A stretch of DNA of 11,635 nt, from contig JAUVPT010000030.1 in NCBI GenBank assembly GCA_030598525.1, positions 1 to 11,635 of the forward strand, read 5' to 3'. Below the pieces are notes generated by a model, which did no database searches, was not told where the DNA came from, and saw only the letters and a program-made list of their open reading frames with translations. The position numbers and the translations under genes are program-made. Source of the DNA: Gemmatimonadota bacterium. GTDB lineage: Bacteria; Gemmatimonadota; Gemmatimonadetes; Palauibacterales; Palauibacteraceae. This document shows, piece by piece, positions 1 through 6,584 of the stretch; the first letter of the stretch is position 1; every line of letters begins with the position of its first letter.

Positions 1-701
1 TGACACACGCCGCACACGACCGCGAGGGGCTCTTCCGAGAACTTCTCGACGTAAGGTCCCCGAACGCCCCAGGCGAGGAGGGTGCCCTGGCCGCGGTGGC
101 AGCTGGCGCACTCGAGCCGACTGGCCGCGAAGCCCACGACCTCGGAGTGCTTCGACATCTCCCACTGCTCGACGAACGGATGGTGGGTGCCGTTGTGGCA
201 CTCGCCGCAGCCGTTGGTCAGGCCATCTCCGACCGCGAGCGACGCCAGCGGCTGGGAGGCCTCGGGGTCCGCCACGTGGGTCTCCCCGGCCCCGTGGCAT
301 GACTCGCATTGCACGTCCACGTACCGCGAGTCCCCGGTGGACGTCCAACCGACCGGATCGGTCGCCGCGTTGCCGAGTTGACTGACCGTGTGACAGGCCT
401 CACAGAACTCCTGCGCGTGTCCGCTGTCCTGGAGCGTGTTCCACGCGCCGGCGTGCGCCGTTGTGGTCCAGTTCGCGCTCGGCGTGGCGTGACATTGCGC
501 GCACGTCGGCTCTCCGGCCTGTCCCTGCACATACCCCAGCATGCCGCCGGCCGAGGCCGGTGCGTCGTCGCCGAACGGCCGGTCGTTGAACACGGTGTCC
601 TCGTCTACACAGCCCCCCACGAAAGCGGCCAGGCCGAGCACAGCGAGGCTGGCTCTCACGGTCCGACGGAAGGAGCCGCGACGGAAGTCGGAGTCGCCCA
701 C
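1..701 (-). CDS. Multiheme c-type cytochrome lipoprotein (3' end beyond window)
   Basis: Probable periplasmic or outer-membrane-anchored electron carrier that binds several covalent hemes. Seen: a GTG start at 701 preceded by AGGAGAGG with a 5-nt spacer; an Arg-rich n-region, a hydrophobic stretch at residues 17-28 and a lipobox-like VGGC with Cys31; then CxxCH motifs CAQCH (67-71), CEACH (100-104), CESCH (132-136), CGECH (165-169) and CASCH (198-202), and CGVC at 230-233 with the next codon beginning CA at the window edge. At least five, most likely six, hemes are therefore visible in 233 residues. Extra histidines that could act as axial ligands occur in WTTTAHAGAW and MSKHSEVV, a pattern common in cytochrome c554-like multiheme proteins. 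The partner enzyme and total heme number are unknown because the 3' end is missing. Family placement is an inference; the c-type cytochrome nature is secure. Confidence 0.9.
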   Translation of the reverse strand, partial: MGDSDFRRGSFRRTVRASLAVLGLAAFVGGCVDEDTVFNDRPFGDDAPASAGGMLGYVQGQAGEPTCAQCHATPSANWTTTAHAGAWNTLQDSGHAQEFCEACHTVSQLGNAATDPVGWTSTGDSRYVDVQCESCHGAGETHVADPEASQPLASLAVGDGLTNGCGECHNGTHHPFVEQWEMSKHSEVVGFAASRLECASCHRGQGTLLAWGVRGPYVEKFSEEPLAVVCGVC

Positions 702-735
702 GGTGACCTCTCCTGAAGTTGAAACTGCCGGGTTC

Positions 736-756
736 GGCACGACGCCGGCACGACGC
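736..756. repeat. Tandem 10-bp direct repeat in divergent intergenic region
   Basis: GGCACGACGC occurs at 736-745 and again at 747-756, giving an 11-bp period close to one helical turn. It lies just upstream of the cytochrome gene that reads leftward from 701. It could be a binding site for a dimeric regulator or simple chance in GC-rich DNA; nothing in the sequence decides between these. Confidence 0.35.
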
Positions 757-794
757 GCCGACGTTCCTCCAAAAGCTGGCTCCCCCTGAGCGAA

Positions 795-822
795 TGTGCA
801 AGCACAGTGCAGGCGGCTGCAC
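795..822. repeat. Two abutting inverted repeats, possible operator region
   Basis: TGTGC-AA-GCACA (795-806) is followed with no gap by GTGCAG-GCGG-CTGCAC (807-822). Both are perfect inverted repeats and share the GTGCA core. They sit in the 209-bp gap between the divergently read cytochrome gene (start 701) and the small membrane protein/CDF pair (start 911), where a shared regulator could act. No U-run follows, so a terminator is unlikely. Operator function is an inference. Confidence 0.4.
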
Positions 823-910
823 GTCCGACGCGCGAGAGGTTGCGTCAAGCCAGCGGAGCGCGAGATTTACAGGTCCGAGGAGCGACGGAACGGAACCTGG
901 AACGGACCCG

Positions 911-1138
911 ATGAGCGACACGACCTTTCTCATCCTCTTGATCGTCGCGAGCGCGCTGGCGCTGGCCGTCGGTGTGTGGGTCGGCCTCGGTTACCCGGGC
1001 CTGTACGATCGCTATGAGGACACCGGCACTAAGGTTCCCCGCAGGGCCCCGATTCGCGTCCTTCTGGATCGAATGGGCGGATCCCGACGCAGGGGCAGTG
1101 GCCGACGGCCCGGCACCGGGCGGTGGTCCAACCGGTGA
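911..1138 (+). CDS. Small single-span membrane protein
   Basis: A 75-residue protein of unknown function. Residues 5-27 form one hydrophobic, probably membrane-spanning segment, followed by a GYPGLYDRYED motif at about 27-37 and a very basic C-terminal tail (residues 44-75, many Arg). The ATG at 911 follows a GGAAC-rich stretch but has no strong Shine-Dalgarno. The gene ends inside the start of the CDF exporter gene, so the two are probably co-transcribed and translationally coupled. It may be an accessory or anchoring subunit for that exporter, or unrelated to it. The basic tail could be a coding artefact past an earlier true end, but no earlier stop exists in this frame. Confidence 0.65.
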   Translation: MSDTTFLILLIVASALALAVGVWVGLGYPGLYDRYEDTGTKVPRRAPIRVLLDRMGGSRRRGSGRRPGTGRWSNR

Positions 1139-2028
1139 TCCCCGACAGGCACGCCGCGGTACGCCGCGTCCTGTGGGCAGTCCTGTTCGCCAATCTCGTC
1201 GTGATCGTCGCCAAGGTATGGGTCGGCGTACGCTCAGGTTCGCTCGCCGTCCTGGGAGACGCGGCCCACTCTGGAGTGGACGCGCTCAACAACGTGGTCG
1301 GCCTCGCGGCGGTGAAAGCCGCGTCTGCTCCGCCGGACGAAGAGCACCCGTACGGTCACGCCAAATTCGAGGTTCTGGGTGCCCTGGCCGTCGTCGCTTT
1401 CCTGTCCGTCACGTGCTTCGAGCTGGTGAGCGCCGCGGTCGGCAGACTGCTGGGGGATCCGGCGCCGCCCCGCCTCGAGTTCCTCACCTTCGCTGTGCTT
1501 GTGGGGACCATGGCAGTCAACGTGGCCGTGGCGTGGACCGAGAATCGGGCGGGGAAGCGACTCAACAGCGTGCTTCTGAAGGCCGACGCCCGCCACACCG
1601 GCGCCGACGTGCTCGTCACGGCATCGGTCCTCGGAGGCCTGCTCCTGGTGAGCCGCGGTTGGCCGTCCGCTGACGCATGGCTCGGAATTGTCGTGGCGCT
1701 TCTCATCGCGCACAGCGGCTGGGAGATCCTTCGGCACGCCATACCCTCCCTGGTAGACCGAGTCGCCGTGGACGCGGCCGGGATCTGCCGCTTCGTCTCC
1801 GGCGTTCCAGGGGTGCGCGCCGTGACCGAAGTGCGGAGCCGAGGGGACCTCGAGGGTTCGGCGTTCGTGGAACTCACGATCGAAGTGGACGGCGACCGAA
1901 CCGTGGAGGCCGGACACCAGGTAGCTGACGCGGTCGAGCGAAGACTGGTAGAGGAATCGGGGTTTTCGACAGCCGTGGTCCACGTGGAGCCCTGGAGCGT
2001 CGACGACCCCGAGTCCGGCCGTCGCTGA
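1123..2028 (+). CDS. Cation diffusion facilitator (CDF) family metal exporter
   Basis: Inner-membrane exporter of divalent metal ions (zinc is the usual substrate; Mn, Fe, Co or Cd are possible), driven by proton antiport. The 301-residue length is normal for the family. Six hydrophobic spans are visible at about 16-36, 42-64, 84-106, 119-138, 150-176 and 182-198. The transport-site HxxxD pairs are HSGVD (H49, D53) in span 2 and HTGAD (H158, D162) in span 5; H/DxxxD pairs are typical of Zn/Cd-type members. The conserved HPYGHAKFE loop is at 75-83. A cytoplasmic ferredoxin-like domain covers about 205-292, ending in VVHVEPW. GTG at 1123 is the longest start; GTG at 1135 gives a 4-base GTGA overlap with the upstream stop and is an equally good or better start. 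No metal-responsive regulator gene is in view. Confidence 0.93.
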   Translation: MVQPVIPDRHAAVRRVLWAVLFANLVVIVAKVWVGVRSGSLAVLGDAAHSGVDALNNVVGLAAVKAASAPPDEEHPYGHAKFEVLGALAVVAFLSVTCFELVSAAVGRLLGDPAPPRLEFLTFAVLVGTMAVNVAVAWTENRAGKRLNSVLLKADARHTGADVLVTASVLGGLLLVSRGWPSADAWLGIVVALLIAHSGWEILRHAIPSLVDRVAVDAAGICRFVSGVPGVRAVTEVRSRGDLEGSAFVELTIEVDGDRTVEAGHQVADAVERRLVEESGFSTAVVHVEPWSVDDPESGRR

Positions 2029-2042
2029 TCTTCAACAGCCTT

Positions 2043-2678
2043 CTAGTGTTCGAGGGGTGCGACCTCCCACAGGCACCGGTCGTCCCCGCGGCTCTCGCAA
2101 TTCGGGTGACGCACCGGCGTGGACTCCCCGAGGCCATGAGCGCACGCGGTGAATGCCGCGGTGATGATACCGCAGGCGGACCCGGAGTCATCCGCCACCG
2201 CCGGCAGGCAGTGGGCCACGGAAATGGAAGGATCTGCGCGATCCGTCCGGATGGCGCTGCCCGGGCTCAGCGAGGCTGCCACCCGCCTGAGGTGCCGCAG
2301 GAGGGAACGGCGTCGAATTCCGGCGGGCGCCAGGCGACGGGCGAGGCCCGCGGCTCGTGGGGTCCGGGAGACGTACTCCGTACCGAGCCGGTCCCCGGCG
2401 GCCTCGAAAACCATACGCGCGTCCGGTCTCCGAGCGATGAGCCGCAGTAGATCCATGAACTCGCTGGCTTCCAGCTGACGTCGTCGTTTTCGCATGTCGG
2501 CGTAGCGCCGCATCTGTCCGTCGATGACGTCACTCAGCCCGAGGCGCCGCGGAAGGCTGATGTTGAACGCCTCGTCCTCGAGCACTTCCGGAGGCGTGTC
2601 CACGTCGCGCAGGGACTCGAGCAGCACGAGGGCCACGCTGGGGCTGAGCCAACCGTCGATTTCCGTCGTCTGTTTCAT
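2043..2678 (-). CDS. Protein with V4R-like Cys/His-rich C-terminal domain
   Basis: A 211-residue soluble protein that I cannot name securely. The first ~110 residues look helical (LSPSVALVLLESLRD; a basic YADMRKRRRQLE stretch at 59-70). Residues 150-206 hold C157, C169, C179, H191, C194 and C202 in a pattern HPNC-x7-CLWEV that resembles the end of V4R (4-vinyl reductase, XylR-N related) ligand-binding domains, where such Cys/His residues are thought to bind metal or a small hydrophobic molecule. No DNA-binding or enzymatic domain is apparent. ATG at 2678 is the first start codon of the real coding part; the frame stays open upstream only because it lies opposite leuS. There is no Shine-Dalgarno, and a weak -10-like element lies 11-16 nt upstream of the start codon. 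Convergent with the CDF gene, divergent from leuS. The family call is tentative. Confidence 0.7.
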   Translation of the reverse strand: MKQTTEIDGWLSPSVALVLLESLRDVDTPPEVLEDEAFNISLPRRLGLSDVIDGQMRRYADMRKRRRQLEASEFMDLLRLIARRPDARMVFEAAGDRLGTEYVSRTPRAAGLARRLAPAGIRRRSLLRHLRRVAASLSPGSAIRTDRADPSISVAHCLPAVADDSGSACGIITAAFTACAHGLGESTPVRHPNCESRGDDRCLWEVAPLEH

Positions 2679-2688
2679 ATGAAAGGCT

Positions 2689-2717
2689 ACGCTATGGAGG
2701 AGGTCGGGTTGGAGCAA
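2689..2717 (-). promoter_or_regulatory. Weak candidate promoter for the V4R-like gene
   Basis: On the minus strand TTGCTC (2717-2712), a 17-nt spacer and TAGCGT (2694-2689) approximate a sigma-70 promoter, matching three of six bases in each box. The predicted start of transcription would fall only a few bases before the ATG at 2678, which has no Shine-Dalgarno, so the message could be leaderless. Low certainty. Confidence 0.3.
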
Positions 2718-2741
2718 GGCACGGTCACCGGGTTCTTCAGC

Positions 2742-2770
2742 TTGTGACCGGGGGAGGGCCGTCCCATAAT
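2742..2770 (+). promoter_or_regulatory. Sigma-70-like promoter for leuS
   Basis: TTGTGA (2742-2747), an ideal 17-nt spacer, then CATAAT (2765-2770; five of six consensus bases). It lies about 100 nt upstream of leuS in the divergent gap, predicting a transcript start near 2777 and a leader of about 90 nt. This is the best promoter match found in the window. Confidence 0.6.
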
Positions 2771-2798
2771 CTCCCGCTTGGCATTCGAGCGTCGCCGG

Positions 2799-2859
2799 CC
2801 GGGTCAACCCGGAGCCGGGCGGCAGCCCTGGTGGATTCGACAGGCCGGATTGTGCCGGC
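2799..2859 (+). other. Hairpins in the leuS leader
   Basis: CCGGG-TCAA-CCCGG (2799-2812) can form a tetraloop hairpin. GCCGG-ATTGTG-CCGGC (2844-2859) can form another that ends 8 nt before the ATG and could limit ribosome access. No T-box consensus and no Leu-codon-rich leader peptide were recognised, so any regulatory role is speculative. Confidence 0.3.
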
Positions 2860-2867
2860 AGTGAGAT

Positions 2868-5330
2868 ATGTACGACCCGACGACACTGGAAGAGAAATGG
2901 CAGGCCTTCTGGGCGGCCCGAGGAATCAACGAGCCCGACATGGACGGGGCACCGAGTCCGTTCTTCAACCTGATGATGTTCCCTTATCCCTCGGCCGAGG
3001 GCCTGCACGTCGGGAACCTGTACGCCTTCACGGGCGCAGATTTCCACGCCCGGTACCAGCGGCTTCTGGGTAAGGACGTCTTCGAGCCGATCGGGTTCGA
3101 CGCGTTCGGGATTCACTCCGAGAATTATGCGCTCAAGGTCAACGTCCATCCAATGGACCTGATCCCGAGGAGCATCGCGAACTTCACCCGCCAGCTGAAG
3201 CGCTCGGGAATCATGTACGACTGGTCTCACACGGTCGATACGACGAACCCCGACTACTATCGCTGGACCCAGTGGATTTTCCTGCAGCTCTATGACGCGG
3301 GCCTCGCGGTCAAGAAGGAGGCCCCCGTCAACTGGTGCCCCTCCTGCAAGACCGTCCTGGCCAACGAGCAGGTGGAGGGCGGAAAATGCGAGCGCTGCGG
3401 CACCGAGGTCGGGCAGCGCCTTCTCAGCCAGTGGTTCTTCCGGATCACGGAATTCGTCGAACGACTTCTCGCGAACCTCGACTGGATCGATTGGTCGCCG
3501 TCCACCCTGACGGCGCAGCGGAACTGGATCGGTCGCTCGGAGGGTGCTCTCCTCCGATTCTTCGTGGCGGGCGACGGTGACGACACGCTGGAGGTGTTCA
3601 CGACCCGACCCGACACGATCTTCGGAGCCACGTTCATGGTCCTGGCGCCTGAGCATCCGCTCGTCGAGGATCTCACCACGGCGGATCGGCGTTCCGAGGT
3701 CGAGGCGTACCGGACGGCGGTCGCGGCGATCGACATGGTGGAACGACGTAAGGCCGACGATCGGACCAAGACGGGTGTGTTCACGGGCGGTTACGCGGTG
3801 AATCCGGCGACCGGAGAGAACATCCCCGTGTGGATCGCCGACTACGTCCTGATGGAGTACGGCACTGGCGCGATCATGGCCGTCCCCGGGCACGATCAGC
3901 GAGACTTCGAATTCGCCCGCCAGTTCGGGCTGGAGATCCTGCCGGTCGTGGCTCCGGCCGACGTGTTCGACGGTGTGGCAGACCCGTCTTCCGTCGAACT
4001 GGATCTCGGCGAGGAGGCCTTCGTGGAGCACTCCGAGGACGAGCGTCTGATCAACTCCGGCGAGTTCAGCGGCCTCCTGGCGTCCGAAGGCTCGGCGAAG
4101 ATCATTGACTGGCTGGGAGAGAGCGGGCTCGCCGAACCCAGGGTGAACTACCGCCTCCACGACTGGTGCATCTCGCGCCAGCGCTACTGGGGCCCGCCGA
4201 TTCCGATCCTGTACTGCGATGCGTGCGGGACGGTCCCGGTTCCAGAGGAGGACCTTCCGGTCGTATTGCCGCACCTGGAGAACTTCAAGCCGGGGGACGA
4301 CGGAATCGCCCCGCTCGCCAAGGACGAATCGTTCTACCTTGCCACATGTCCGTCCTGCGGAGGCGAAGCGCGTCGGGAAACCGACGTATCCGACACGTTC
4401 CTCGATAGCTCGTGGTATTTCCTGAGGTATCCGAGCACGGACTTCGACGACCGACCGACCGATCCTGCGCGTACGGACCGCTGGCTTCCGGTGGACATGT
4501 ACATCGGTGGGGAGGAGCACGCGGTGCTGCACCTCCTGTACTCGCGGTTCATCACCATGGCGCTGCACGACCTCGGGCACGTTCCGTTCGAGGAGCCGTA
4601 CGTGCGCTTCCGGAAGCACGGGCTGATCATTCGGGATGGCGCGAAGATGTCCAAGACGAAAGGCAACGTCGTCAACCCGGACGAATACATCGAGCGGTAT
4701 GGGGCGGACACCTTCCGCACGTACCTGATGTTCCTCGGGCCGTACCAGGAAGGTGGCGACTTCAGGGACAGCGGTATCGTCGGACCTCAGCGGTTCCTCT
4801 CCCGGCTGGCTGATGCCGTGGAAGCCGCCGTGGAGGAGGGGATGGCCGGATTCCCGGACCCGGCCGTGGAGCGCGCGGTTCACCGGACGATCAGCCAGGC
4901 CACGGATGACTTCGCCAGCCTGTCGTTCAATACGGCCATCGCTGCGCTGATGGAACTCCTGAACACGCTTCGGGCCGGGGGCAGGGTGCCCACTCTGGAC
5001 GAAGTCAGACCGGTGGTAATCATGCTCGGTCCCATCGCCCCCCACCTGGCGGAGGAACTGTGGGAGCAGCTTGGCGGCGAGCCGAGCCTGTTCGATCACG
5101 GTTCGTGGCCGACGTTCGATCCCGAGAAACTTGCGACGGACACGGTGGAGATTCCCGTCCAGGTGAACGGCAAGCTCCGCGCGACGATCTCCCTGGAGCG
5201 GGGTGCGAGCGAAGAGACGGCGAGGGCCGCTGCGTTGGCCGACGAGTCTGTGCAGCGTCACATCGGCGGTGGATCCATCCGGAAGACGATCCACGTGCCG
5301 GATCGGATGTTGAACCTGGTTGTGGGCTGA
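2868..5330 (+). CDS. leuS: Leucyl-tRNA synthetase
   Basis: Cytoplasmic class Ia synthetase (EC 6.1.1.4) that charges tRNA-Leu with leucine using ATP. The 820 residues compare with about 860 in E. coli. Domains in order: N-terminal Rossmann half with the HIGH-type motif HVGN at 47-50; a zinc-type insert with C157, C160, C174 and C177; the CP1 editing domain with TTRPDT at 245-250 and, farther on, MAVPGHDQRD, which hydrolyses mischarged tRNA; a second Cys-rich segment (CDACG, later CPSCGG); the KMSK loop at 593-596; the helical anticodon-binding domain; and a small C-terminal domain (VQVNGKLRATI, ending in MLNLVVG). All catalytic motifs are intact. ATG at 2868 fits the family N-terminus (YDP...EEKWQ) although the Shine-Dalgarno is weak. 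It is a single-gene unit with its own promoter and terminator. Identification is certain. Confidence 0.98.
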   Translation: MYDPTTLEEKWQAFWAARGINEPDMDGAPSPFFNLMMFPYPSAEGLHVGNLYAFTGADFHARYQRLLGKDVFEPIGFDAFGIHSENYALKVNVHPMDLIPRSIANFTRQLKRSGIMYDWSHTVDTTNPDYYRWTQWIFLQLYDAGLAVKKEAPVNWCPSCKTVLANEQVEGGKCERCGTEVGQRLLSQWFFRITEFVERLLANLDWIDWSPSTLTAQRNWIGRSEGALLRFFVAGDGDDTLEVFTTRPDTIFGATFMVLAPEHPLVEDLTTADRRSEVEAYRTAVAAIDMVERRKADDRTKTGVFTGGYAVNPATGENIPVWIADYVLMEYGTGAIMAVPGHDQRDFEFARQFGLEILPVVAPADVFDGVADPSSVELDLGEEAFVEHSEDERLINSGEFSGLLASEGSAKIIDWLGESGLAEPRVNYRLHDWCISRQRYWGPPIPILYCDACGTVPVPEEDLPVVLPHLENFKPGDDGIAPLAKDESFYLATCPSCGGEARRETDVSDTFLDSSWYFLRYPSTDFDDRPTDPARTDRWLPVDMYIGGEEHAVLHLLYSRFITMALHDLGHVPFEEPYVRFRKHGLIIRDGAKMSKTKGNVVNPDEYIERYGADTFRTYLMFLGPYQEGGDFRDSGIVGPQRFLSRLADAVEAAVEEGMAGFPDPAVERAVHRTISQATDDFASLSFNTAIAALMELLNTLRAGGRVPTLDEVRPVVIMLGPIAPHLAEELWEQLGGEPSLFDHGSWPTFDPEKLATDTVEIPVQVNGKLRATISLERGASEETARAAALADESVQRHIGGGSIRKTIHVPDRMLNLVVG

Positions 5331-5354
5331 CGCCGGAGGGACGCTGCTGTCAGG

Positions 5355-5388
5355 GCCCCGGGAGATGGCGATTTCCCGGGGCTTTCCT
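5355..5388 (+). terminator. Rho-independent-type terminator after leuS
   Basis: GCCCCGGGAGA (5355-5365) pairs with TTTCCCGGGGC (5372-5382) around the 6-nt loop TGGCGA, with one G-T wobble. It is followed by a short T-rich tract (TTTCCTT). It starts 24 nt after the leuS stop and borders the convergent YggX-like gene, so it also insulates the two units. The tail is imperfect. On the minus strand the hairpin has no T-run, so it probably acts mainly for leuS. Confidence 0.7.
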
Positions 5389-5696
5389 TACCAGTCGACG
5401 TTTCCTTCTTGCGACGTGTCGATCTCCGCCTGGTCTTCCCCTTCGGCAAACAGGAAGGCGCTCAGGTTCGTCACGAGGAATTCGCGGGCGCGGGGGTCTC
5501 GGACGTTCAGTCCGTAGTGGTTGATGAGGAGCATCTGCCTCTGCTTCCACTCCTCCCAGCATTCCGAGCAGATCTCGGAGACGAGTCTCCGGCCCAACTC
5601 GTTCGGAAACGGCGGCCGGGAAATGGGCTCCCGGTCGGGCTTGCTGCACCGTACGCATTGAAAACTGCCGGTGGGAGGCATGTCGGTCCGGGCCAT
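5388..5696 (-). CDS. YggX-like Fe(2+)-trafficking / oxidative-damage protection protein with two CxxC pairs
   Basis: A 102-residue small cytoplasmic protein. Residues 29-84 match the YggX core: PPFPNELGRRL, then a Trp-rich helix (WEEWKQRQ), MLLINHYGLN, and a C-terminal FLVTNLSAFLFAEG. YggX proteins are reported to help protect or repair Fe-S clusters and to handle labile iron. Unlike E. coli YggX (about 91 residues, one conserved N-terminal Cys), this one has C14-x2-C17 and C43-x2-C46, which together could form a zinc- or iron-binding knuckle. ATG at 5696 lies 4 nt after the universal-stress-protein stop, implying one operon; a second ATG at 5681 would give a five-residue shorter protein. The family call is fairly sure; metal binding is an inference. 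Confidence 0.8.
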   Translation of the reverse strand: MARTDMPPTGSFQCVRCSKPDREPISRPPFPNELGRRLVSEICSECWEEWKQRQMLLINHYGLNVRDPRAREFLVTNLSAFLFAEGEDQAEIDTSQEGNVDW

Positions 5697-5700
5697 CAGG

Positions 5701-6573
5701 TCAGACCGGCACGGTGAGGACGGAGCAGTTCGCTCCCTGGATGATCTGCCGGGTGATTCCGCCGAGGATCACCCTCCCCTTGAGTCCTGGCGCGTGGTAC
5801 TTGCCGATGACGATGAGGTCCGCCGCTTCGTTCTCGGCCACGTTGAGGATGTGGTGTACGATCGGTCGGCCGCGGACGATGGACGTCTGGATCTCGATAC
5901 CCCCCCGGAGCTCCTCGGGCACCCGGCCCAGGGCTTCCGCCCTCGCGCGTTTCTCGAGGACCTTGACCATGTCTTCGGTCTTGGTGGGGGAGCTCACGGC
6001 CCTCACGTAAGCCTGCAGCGTGCCCGGCATCGCGTGAAGCAGCAACAGTCGTGCGCCGAAGTACGAGCTGTAACGGGCTCCGGTGGCCGCGATGGGAGCA
6101 CTGCCGTCCCTCAAGTCGAGGGCCGCGAGGATCGTCTTGTCCTGTTCGTGGTGGATCGGTCTCCACACAAGGACCGGTACGGTGGCCTTGCGCACGATGG
6201 CGACGCACGTGTTGCCTACCTCATCGGACGGCCACATCCGCTTCTGATGCGCTCCGACCACCACGAGCTCGGCCTTGATCTCCTCGGTCACCGCGACCAG
6301 GGCTTCGGGAGTCCAGCCCGCCCGTACCTCGACTCTGGCCTCGATGCCGCAGTGCGCCGCTATTTCTTCGAGGTTGGCCCGGGCATCGAGTTCGCGCTCC
6401 TGGACCATTCCGAGCTTCGACCCGAGCTCCCGGGTGAGGTAACCCGGAACGCCCAGTCGCTCGATGGCGTGGAACAGGGTGATGTCCGCTTCGGGGAAGC
6501 GTGACACGGCCCAACGGACGGTCTCGACGGAGGTGTCGGAAAAGTCGATGCCGATCAGGATGCTCTGGTACAT
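5701..6573 (-). CDS. Tandem-domain universal stress protein (UspA family)
   Basis: A 290-residue cytoplasmic stress protein made of two Usp domains (residues 1-140 and 146-290). Each opens with a beta strand and Asp typical of the family (ILIGIDFSD; ILAALDLRD) and closes with a VPVLV or SVLTVPV strand. The ATP-binding loop usually reads Gx2Gx9G(S/T). Here it is degenerate: domain 1 has VVVGAHQKR with GNT at 120-122, and domain 2 has VIGKYHAPG then LGGIT at 270-274, so nucleotide binding is uncertain. ATG at 6573 comes 11 nt after the upstream gene's stop, with a weak AGG site. It is flanked by the aminopeptidase and the YggX-like gene in one run, which suits a role in stress survival, though the trigger is not evident. 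Confidence 0.92.
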   Translation of the reverse strand: MYQSILIGIDFSDTSVETVRWAVSRFPEADITLFHAIERLGVPGYLTRELGSKLGMVQERELDARANLEEIAAHCGIEARVEVRAGWTPEALVAVTEEIKAELVVVGAHQKRMWPSDEVGNTCVAIVRKATVPVLVWRPIHHEQDKTILAALDLRDGSAPIAATGARYSSYFGARLLLLHAMPGTLQAYVRAVSSPTKTEDMVKVLEKRARAEALGRVPEELRGGIEIQTSIVRGRPIVHHILNVAENEAADLIVIGKYHAPGLKGRVILGGITRQIIQGANCSVLTVPV

Positions 6574-6584
6574 GGCGCTCGAAC

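Noticed and set aside
400..933. 177-codon minus-strand open frame overlapping the cytochrome gene
   Set aside because: It is out of frame with the CxxCH-encoding frame and rich in Arg and Gly; a shadow of the cytochrome gene and its upstream region.
972..1673. 233-codon plus-strand open frame overlapping the CDF gene
   Set aside because: Arg/Gly-rich frameshifted shadow of the CDF exporter, which has clear transmembrane spans and metal sites.
2771..2867. T-box riboswitch ahead of leuS
   Set aside because: The leader is under 100 nt and lacks the T-box antiterminator consensus and a specifier-loop-like stem.
2679..5294. Long open frame antisense to leuS, continuous with the V4R-like gene (over 1000 codons in total)
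   Set aside because: It mirrors the leuS codons in GC-rich DNA, has no recognisable domain, and leuS is certain on the other strand. Only the part from 2678 down to 2043 lies outside leuS and looks like protein.
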